From JBDHWI01 sp964590135 (lineage in GTDB: Bacteria > Chloroflexota > Anaerolineae > J036 > Brachytrichaceae), in NCBI GenBank assembly GCA_964590135.1, contig CAZPVX010000021.1:1-64000 (forward strand): a stretch of 64,000 nt of DNA, in the 5' to 3' direction. Positions within the stretch are counted from its first letter, which is position 1. Each line of letters opens with the position of its first letter. A program made the translations under genes and the position numbers. This document shows positions 58,410-64,000 of the stretch, piece after piece. The notes below the pieces were generated by a model. It worked only from the letters and a program-made list of their open reading frames with translations. It did not search any database and was not told the DNA's origin.

Positions 58410-59588
58410 ATGCGCAAGCGTGATCGTTATGCTGTGCAGTCTCAGCCAAAGCCAGAGGCAAAGCTGGGGCGTTCTGTCTCAGGGGTCTCGCGCTACCTGA
58501 CGCACGTTTTTGTCTTTTTCATCCTGCTTGGGGCTGCCATCCTGGCGACGACGCGCCTGATTCAGCCATCGTCGGCATCGAATGCTGATCAGCCACCCAT
58601 CGCCGGCTTGCCCGCCTCTGGGCCTGCGGCGCTGCCCGGCCTGCCGGCCACCCAGGAACCGCTGGTGATCGGCGAGTTCAACTCGGCCAACTCCGAAGTG
58701 ATCCAGCGTGATTTTGTGCTGGGCGGCAGCGGCGCCGGCGCCGGCGCCGCTATGCGCCCGCGCGAGTTGACGAACTACAACGTCATCGCCGGCGATACGC
58801 TCTTTGGCATCGCGCTCAAGTTTGGCCTGCGCCCCGAAACGGTGCTGTGGTCGAACTACGCCACGCTCAAGGACAACCCCGATCTCATCAGCATCGGGCA
58901 GCAACTGCTCATTCCGCCGCAAGACGGCTTGATCATCGCGGCAGAGCAGGGCGATACCATTGACGGCATCGCGCGACGTTTCGAGGTCAAGCCGGAGATC
59001 ATTGCCAGCGAGCCGATCAACAAGCTCACTGGCCTGAATCAGCCCCTGCTGGTCGGGCAGGTGATCTATGTGCCGGGCGGGCAGCGCGAGACGGTGCAGT
59101 GGCAATTGCCAAAACCGGTGGAGGTGCGGCGCACCACTGCTGGTGTGAAGGTGTATCGCGTCGGTCGTTGTGGCGAGGTCGCCATCCCCACCCTGGGGAG
59201 CGGCAACTTCATCTTCCCAGCCAATCGCCACTATCTGTCAGGCTATAACTTTAGCGGCGTGCATCCTGGCTTGGACATCGCCGGCCGGCTGGGCGAGCCA
59301 ATCTACGCATCCGACGCCGGCACGGTGACCTACGCCGGCTACTCGCTGAATGCCGCCGGCCAACCGGTCGGCTATGGCCAATATGTGGTGCTGGATCACG
59401 GCAATGGCTATGTCACGCTCTATGCGCATGCCAGCCAACTCTACGTGAGTTGCGGTCAGCAGGTGCAAAAGGGCGCGGTCATCGCCGCTGTCGGCTCGGT
59501 GGGGCGCTCCACCGGCCCGCATCTGCACTACGAAATACGCTACGGCAATTCCGCAGTCAACCCGTGGTCGCTGTTGCCGGGGCGGTAG
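58410..59588 (+). CDS. LysM-containing M23 peptidase (membrane-anchored)
   Basis: 392 residues. A basic N-terminus is followed by one span (about 30-50) and a linker. Two LysM domains follow (about 120-168 with YNVIAGDTLFGIALKFGL, and 173-225 with GDTIDGIARRFEVKP), which bind peptidoglycan-type glycans. The M23 domain has HPGLDIAGRLGEPIYASDAG, the middle YAHASQLYVSCGQQVQKGAV and the catalytic HLHYEIRYG. It probably remodels the cell wall or daughter-cell separation. It is the first of two tandem LysM-M23 paralogues. Confidence 0.93.
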   Translation: MRKRDRYAVQSQPKPEAKLGRSVSGVSRYLTHVFVFFILLGAAILATTRLIQPSSASNADQPPIAGLPASGPAALPGLPATQEPLVIGEFNSANSEVIQRDFVLGGSGAGAGAAMRPRELTNYNVIAGDTLFGIALKFGLRPETVLWSNYATLKDNPDLISIGQQLLIPPQDGLIIAAEQGDTIDGIARRFEVKPEIIASEPINKLTGLNQPLLVGQVIYVPGGQRETVQWQLPKPVEVRRTTAGVKVYRVGRCGEVAIPTLGSGNFIFPANRHYLSGYNFSGVHPGLDIAGRLGEPIYASDAGTVTYAGYSLNAAGQPVGYGQYVVLDHGNGYVTLYAHASQLYVSCGQQVQKGAVIAAVGSVGRSTGPHLHYEIRYGNSAVNPWSLLPGR

Positions 59589-59647
59589 AATGTGCCGCTG
59601 TCAAAGCGCCGGCGATCCCGTTTGCCGGCGCATCGCAATCATCTAGC

Positions 59648-60856
59648 ATGGACTCAAATTCACAGGAGCCGCGCGACGCGCTCACCCAGCGCACGCAGGC
59701 CGTGGTGCAAGCCGCGCGCGATCAGGCGCTCAAGACGCTGGATGCGTCGCGCGGCTTCTTTCAGTCAGAGGAGGCGCGCTTTCGCATCCTCGTGGTCGTG
59801 GGGCGCTTCACCGCTCACGCCGCCATCGTCCTGGTGCTGGCGCTTGCCATCGTGCTGGCAGGATTGGGTTTGGGCGCGGTGTCGCGCTCGCGCAATGCTG
59901 CAAACGGCGCGCCGGCGCTGCCGAGCATGCAAGCCACCTCGCGCTCGCCGGTGATCGTGAACCCGGGTGGCGGCCGGCTCTTCACCAGCTTCCAACCCGC
60001 CGGTGTGACTGAGGGCGACGATTCGGTCATCGTGCGCAACGTGGTGCTGGATTCGCAGAAGCCGGTCACCGTGCGCAGCAGCATCATCACCTATTCGGTG
60101 CAGGCCGGCGACAACGTTGAAACCATCGCCCAGCGCTTCGGGCTGCTGCCCACCACCATCGTCTGGTCAAACCGCGAAGTCGAGGATAACCCTGACGTGC
60201 TGAAGGTCGGCCAGCAACTGAACATCCTGCCGGTGGACGGCGTGTGGTATTCCGTGCAAGCTGACGACACACTCTCGTCCATCTCCAGCAAATTCAAGGC
60301 CAAGGTTGACGACATCATTGCCTCGCCACTGAACAACCTGAGTGCCGGCGCAAACCTGCTGCCGGGCCAGCAGATTGTCATCCCGGGCGGCGTTAAACCC
60401 TTTGTGGCAAAGGTGGTGGAATCGTCTCGCCAGAGCAGCCGGGCTGCGCCCAAAGCCGGCGCCAGCTACAGCGGCCCCGCTCCCAACTTCGCCGCCGGCG
60501 GCACCTTCGGTTGGCCGACGAATGGCTACATCTCACAGGGTTTTTGGTATGGCCATCGCGCCATCGATATCGCCAATGCCGTTGGCATTCCTGTGGCCGC
60601 TGCTGATGGCGGATATGTCAGCTACGCTGGCTGGAGCAACGCCGGCTACGGCTTCATGGTGCAGATCGATCATGGCAATGGCTTCTCCACGCTCTATGCC
60701 CATCTCAGTCAGTGGTATGTCGATCCTGGGCAGGCGGTGGCGCGCGGCCAAGTCATTGGCGCGATGGGCAGCACCGGCAATAGCACTGGTCCGCACACTC
60801 ACTTTGAGATTCGCTACGGTGGCGTGCCGCAGAACCCGCTGGTATACCTGCCGTAG
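59648..60856 (+). CDS. LysM-containing M23 peptidase, second paralogue
   Basis: 402 residues. A predicted cytoplasmic N-terminus of about 60 residues (MDSNSQEPRDALTQRTQAVV onward) is followed by one span (about 60-80), two LysM domains (YSVQAGDNVETIAQRFGLLP and YSVQADDTLSSISSKFKAKV), a linker, and an M23 domain with HRAIDIANAVGIPVAAADGG, LYAHLSQWYVDPGQAVARGQ and the catalytic HTHFEIRYG. It shares its plan with the upstream gene but is clearly diverged. The start ATG 59648 is the first downstream of the previous stop that gives the typical layout. An intrinsic terminator follows. Confidence 0.93.
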   Translation: MDSNSQEPRDALTQRTQAVVQAARDQALKTLDASRGFFQSEEARFRILVVVGRFTAHAAIVLVLALAIVLAGLGLGAVSRSRNAANGAPALPSMQATSRSPVIVNPGGGRLFTSFQPAGVTEGDDSVIVRNVVLDSQKPVTVRSSIITYSVQAGDNVETIAQRFGLLPTTIVWSNREVEDNPDVLKVGQQLNILPVDGVWYSVQADDTLSSISSKFKAKVDDIIASPLNNLSAGANLLPGQQIVIPGGVKPFVAKVVESSRQSSRAAPKAGASYSGPAPNFAAGGTFGWPTNGYISQGFWYGHRAIDIANAVGIPVAAADGGYVSYAGWSNAGYGFMVQIDHGNGFSTLYAHLSQWYVDPGQAVARGQVIGAMGSTGNSTGPHTHFEIRYGGVPQNPLVYLP

Positions 60857-60885
60857 TTCAGTGGACATTCAGTCAGGGCAATGTC

Positions 60886-60922
60886 ATACGGGCAGCCGAT
60901 TCGGTTGCCCGTATTCTTTTTT
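60886..60922 (+). terminator. Intrinsic terminator after the second LysM-M23 gene
   Basis: Arms 60886-60898 and 60902-60914 form a 13-bp stem with one GU pair, followed by ATTC and a T-run to 60922. Its tail overlaps the candidate -10 (TACAAT, 60922-60927) of the next gene. Confidence 0.88.
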
Positions 60923-60927
60923 ACAAT
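60922..60927 (+). promoter_or_regulatory. Candidate -10 element for the Clp-RF2 fusion gene
   Basis: TACAAT ends 7 nt before the ATG at 60935. It starts at the last T of the upstream terminator, so termination and new initiation are tightly packed. Confidence 0.35.
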
Positions 60928-60934
60928 CAACGGC

Positions 60935-63900
60935 ATGATCTCGATGGAGGGCTCCTTTCAGGATGGCGATGAGATTCCTTTCTCATTCGAACTGCCATCC
61001 AATCTCGCAAGAATTCTCAAGCGCAGAATCATGACATCAACCACATCAACCACACCAGCCACACTCGCAACTGCCATTGAGCGGCTGCCGATCTTCGCCA
61101 CAGACCTGACGCAATTGGCACTGGAGGGTCGATTGACGCCGGCGTATGGCCGGAATCGCGAAGCAGACGAAGTGATGACCGCGCTGGCCTCGCCAGGCGC
61201 GCTGTATCCATTGTTGGTGGGCGGCCCGCGCGGCGGCAAGACGTCCGTCGCCCATCATGTCGTCAACCGCATCGTGCGGGGGGAATGTCCGCCGGCGCTG
61301 GTTGGGCTGAAAGTCTATGAACTTACGCCCAGCCGGCTGTTGCACGGCCTCGGCGGCGTGCCGCGCTGGAGCAGTGAGTTGAGCGATTTCCTCACCGCGC
61401 TGGCCGATTCGAACAATGTGCTGTATCTGCGCGACTTTCACAGCGCGCTCGGCCTCGGCATGTCGATGGACGAGAACACACCCGACATGTCCTCTTTGCT
61501 GGCCGACCTGCTGCAGTCCACGCATCCGCACCTGATCCTCGAATCGCGCCAGCGCTCGATGGAGCGCATGTTCACCGAGTTGCCCGGCCTGCGCAACCTG
61601 ATCACACCGGTGCATGTGGATAGCATGACGCGCGACGAGGCCGCAAGTGTGGTTTCTCGCGCAGTGGAGGATCTGGAGATCATTCATGAGATCAGCGTTG
61701 AGCCGGCGGCCTACAACGAAGCGTTGGAGTTGGCGGGTCGTTTTCAGGTGAATGAACTGCTACCCGGCTCGGCGATTGATATTTTGATTGACGCGCTGGC
61801 GACCGCCGGCGCTACAGATGGCCCAATCACTGCCGCCGGCGTGCGCAGGCGCTTCATTCAGCGCAGCGGCCTGCCGGAATTTCTCGTCAGCGACGACGCC
61901 GGCTACGATGAAGCCCGCACGCGCGCGCAGTTGTCGCAGCGCGTGTTTGGACAGGATGCCGCCGTCGAGGCTGTCTTGCGCATGATCGCGCTGGTGCGCA
62001 CGCGCATGAACAACCCCATCCGTCCGATGGGCGTGTTCCTCTTCCTTGGCCCCACCGGCGTCGGCAAGACTGAACTGGTAAAGGCGCTTTCGCACTTCCT
62101 GTTCGGCGGGCAGGAGCGCATCGTGCGCTTCAACATGGCCGATTTCAACGACCCCTGGCGCTCGGTGCCGCGCATGTTCGGCGATCCGCACGGCCCGAAC
62201 GAGACGGCGCGCAAAGGCCTGCTGGCGAGCCGGCTGGAGCAACAGACCTTCGCCGTGCTGCTGCTCGATGAGTTCGAGAAGGCGCTGCCAGAGATGTATC
62301 AGCGCTTCCTGCAGCTCTTCGACGAGGGCATCCTTGTCGACGGCCTGGGCAACGAGTTGAACCTGCGCAACACCGTCATCGTGTTGACCTCCAACCTTGG
62401 CGCACAACTCATCAACCCGCCGATTGGCTTCCGCGTCACCGATCCGCTGGAGGAGACCGAGCGCGCGGTGATGCGCGAGAGCGAAGCGTATTTCCGGCCC
62501 GAATTCATCAACCGGCTCGACGCAGTGTGTTTCTTCAAGCCGCTCTCGCGCAGCGTTATTCGGCAGATCGCGCAGCGCGAATTGAACGACGTGGTTGCGC
62601 GCGAGGGCATTGCGCGGCGCAATCTGCGCGTGAGTGTGGACGACAGCGTGTTCGACGTGCTGGTGGAGCGCGGCTACGACCTGCGCTTCGGCGCGCGCTA
62701 TCTGAAGCGACAGATCGAGCGCACGATTTCCTATCCCCTGGCGCGACAGATAGCGTTGAAGCGGTTGATGGATGGCGCGGCGGTGCGGCTGGTGGTGCGC
62801 GATGGCGAGGTGGCTGTGAGTGTGCTGAAGGATGAGGCCGAACCGGCGACTACTGCCATTCCAGCCACCCCAGCCCAGCAACTGACCGCCAAGGAGTTGC
62901 GCTTGCGGCTGGCCGGCTTCGATGAGCGCATCGCCATGATGATGGCGCAGCACGGCATCGACGAGATCAAGACGCGCGTCGCCGGCATCATGGCGCGCAT
63001 CGGCCAGCCTGATTTCTGGCAAAGCGCGCCGGATGCCACAGCGCAGATCGAGGCGATGAACGCGATGACGCAGCGCATCGATCAGGTTGAAAGTGTGCAG
63101 CGGCTGCGCGAGCAGGTGGCCGAGGCGCTGGAGCGGACTGCGACCAGCCGCGGCCGCGCCGGCATGCCGGCATTGGCAGAGGCAAATGCGCTGTTCCGCG
63201 TGCTGGAGCGCGAATTGCCGCTGGCCGAAACGGTGCTGTGTCTGCGCAGCGAAGAGGATCAGGCCGGCGCGTTCCTCACAGTGCGGGCGTTGGTGGCTGC
63301 CAACGAGGACCCGGCGCTGGCAGCGGGGTGGGCGCGCGACCTGACGCTGATGTATGCCGGCTGGGGCAAGGCCCGCAGCTTTGAGGTGACTTTGCTGCAC
63401 GAGGCGACATCCGGTGAAGGGGTGCTGGAGGCGACCTTGTGCATCGATGGGTATGGCGCGTTTGCGCTGTTGCGCGGCGAGGCCGGCATCCACAAGCTGG
63501 TGCGGCCTGCACCGCAGCGCAGCACTGTGCGGATGACGGTGCGGGCATCGGTGGAGGTGATGGCAGACTTGCCTGGCGACGAACTGCTGCTCCGCGAGGT
63601 GTCCATCCAACACAGGCCGCTGCGCGAGGCTGGCGCTCTGACCGACCGGCTGACGCGGCAAACGACGATCTCGCTGGGCAAGACGAGCGAGCGCACCGGC
63701 CGCATGCTGGTGTGGCGACATGGCCAGCTGAGTGAGACGCTGGAGCCGATGGCGCGTCGCTTTGCGGCGCAATGGCTGGCGCGCCAGGACGCCGGCGATG
63801 CCGCATCTGCTGCAACGGATGTGGCGGAGGATGCGCCGGTGCGCACCTACACGCTATTCAAGCAGCAAAGCGTGAAGGATGCCCGCACGGGCGTGGTGAG

Positions 63901-63976
63901 CCATCAGGTGAAGAAGGTGCTTGCCGGCGCGCTCGACGACTTCCTGATCGCTTACCTGACACAGAGCGCTGGCTGA
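60935..63976 (+). CDS. Clp/Hsp100-type AAA+ unfoldase fused to a C-terminal RF2-like module
   Basis: About 1013 residues. AAA1 (about 70-340) has Walker A GGPRGGKT (96-103), but the Walker B site reads YLRDFHSALG: the catalytic Glu is replaced by Phe. AAA2 (about 360-640) is intact, with GPTGVGKT (372-379), LLLDEFEKA (D445/E446) and the ClpB-type region RFGARYLKRQIERTISYPLA. Residues 650-1013 align in order with release factor 2: helical arm with PDFW (692-695), the PCRF core AFLTVRALVAANEDP...WARDLTLMYAGWG, RGEAGIHKLVRP, then ASVEV, and the RF2 ending VRTYTLFKQQSVKDARTGV. The SPF tripeptide position reads APQ and no GGQ is present. ATG 61031 is an alternative start. Confidence 0.88.
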   Translation: MISMEGSFQDGDEIPFSFELPSNLARILKRRIMTSTTSTTPATLATAIERLPIFATDLTQLALEGRLTPAYGRNREADEVMTALASPGALYPLLVGGPRGGKTSVAHHVVNRIVRGECPPALVGLKVYELTPSRLLHGLGGVPRWSSELSDFLTALADSNNVLYLRDFHSALGLGMSMDENTPDMSSLLADLLQSTHPHLILESRQRSMERMFTELPGLRNLITPVHVDSMTRDEAASVVSRAVEDLEIIHEISVEPAAYNEALELAGRFQVNELLPGSAIDILIDALATAGATDGPITAAGVRRRFIQRSGLPEFLVSDDAGYDEARTRAQLSQRVFGQDAAVEAVLRMIALVRTRMNNPIRPMGVFLFLGPTGVGKTELVKALSHFLFGGQERIVRFNMADFNDPWRSVPRMFGDPHGPNETARKGLLASRLEQQTFAVLLLDEFEKALPEMYQRFLQLFDEGILVDGLGNELNLRNTVIVLTSNLGAQLINPPIGFRVTDPLEETERAVMRESEAYFRPEFINRLDAVCFFKPLSRSVIRQIAQRELNDVVAREGIARRNLRVSVDDSVFDVLVERGYDLRFGARYLKRQIERTISYPLARQIALKRLMDGAAVRLVVRDGEVAVSVLKDEAEPATTAIPATPAQQLTAKELRLRLAGFDERIAMMMAQHGIDEIKTRVAGIMARIGQPDFWQSAPDATAQIEAMNAMTQRIDQVESVQRLREQVAEALERTATSRGRAGMPALAEANALFRVLERELPLAETVLCLRSEEDQAGAFLTVRALVAANEDPALAAGWARDLTLMYAGWGKARSFEVTLLHEATSGEGVLEATLCIDGYGAFALLRGEAGIHKLVRPAPQRSTVRMTVRASVEVMADLPGDELLLREVSIQHRPLREAGALTDRLTRQTTISLGKTSERTGRMLVWRHGQLSETLEPMARRFAAQWLARQDAGDAASAATDVAEDAPVRTYTLFKQQSVKDARTGVVSHQVKKVLAGALDDFLIAYLTQSAG

Positions 63977-64000
63977 CAAAAAGAGGTTGGAGCGCTTCAA

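Noticed and set aside
60881..60934. Start of the last gene at ATG 60881
   Set aside because: The first codons would be the stem and T-run of an intrinsic terminator. ATG 60935 (or 61031) is more plausible.
61760..63772. 670-codon minus-strand open frame over the Clp-RF2 gene
   Set aside because: It is an antisense frame to a clearly conserved gene. Its composition (H, R, Q rich) is not protein-like and no motif is visible.
1..64000. CRISPR arrays, insertion sequences, prophage genes, rRNA
   Set aside because: I looked for regular repeat-spacer arrays, transposase or integrase motifs and rRNA signatures and saw none.

Overview
The window looks like a draft or metagenome scaffold from a high-GC member of the Chloroflexota, probably near the Anaerolineae. 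Two 10-N gaps (5628-5637 and 24458-24467) mark scaffold joins. The assignment rests on gene content and style: an ABC-2 type drug/lipid exporter of the COG4586/4587/3694 kind, LysM-M23 peptidases, secreted proteins carrying an LPxV-type motif, Ala/Thr/Pro-rich lipoprotein linkers, an archaeal-type aspartate semialdehyde dehydrogenase, and very frequent GCCGGC palindromes. No marker gene such as 16S rRNA is present, so the phylum call is an inference.

Layout. 1-5.5 kb holds the 3' part of thrS, a small membrane protein, and a three-gene ABC-2 exporter whose ATPase and permeases are separated by an opposite-strand MFS gene. 5.6-9.4 kb holds a tRNA-Arg with anticodon GCG, cut by a gap, and a convergent pair of two-component genes. 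9.4-23.9 kb is a plus-strand carbohydrate region: a lipoprotein sugar-binding protein, a MalF-type permease fused to a seven-repeat beta-propeller, a MalG-type permease, two glycoside hydrolases without signal peptides (GH29-like and GH141-like), a second binding protein without a signal peptide, an AlkZ-related winged-helix protein, a fucose-isomerase-family enzyme and a DUF4185 lipoprotein. Together they suggest import and intracellular breakdown of a fucose-containing oligosaccharide. The transport ATPase is not in the window.

24-32 kb holds two tandem secreted paralogues of unknown function, an AceE-like thiamine-diphosphate enzyme with its GntR/FCD regulator, xpt, an M23 peptidase and a TolB-like lipoprotein. 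32-46.7 kb is mainly a minus-strand surface-glycan block: five glycosyltransferases, a methyltransferase, a Wzt-like ATPase, RmlD and an M24 peptidase, with a plus-strand FG-GAP propeller protein inside it. Several of these proteins share C-terminal modules. 46.7-49.2 kb holds asd and ugd. 49.2-50.2 kb is an AT-rich island with one secreted protein. 50.2-56 kb holds an M16 peptidase pair, acpS, an EamA transporter, a DinB-family protein and a sarcosine-oxidase-like flavoenzyme. 56-60.9 kb holds a HAS-like protein plus HerA-like ATPase under a candidate LexA box, then two LysM-M23 peptidases.

The most unusual gene is the last one (60935-63976). It is a Clp/Hsp100-type unfoldase whose final 364 residues are a complete release-factor-2-like module without recognisable SPF or GGQ motifs. 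I read it as a candidate ribosome-directed unfoldase. A second pattern runs through the window: genes that begin transcription units often have a -10-like hexamer ending 7-9 nt before the ATG and no Shine-Dalgarno, whereas several operon-internal genes have clear Shine-Dalgarno sequences. This suggests frequent leaderless transcription.
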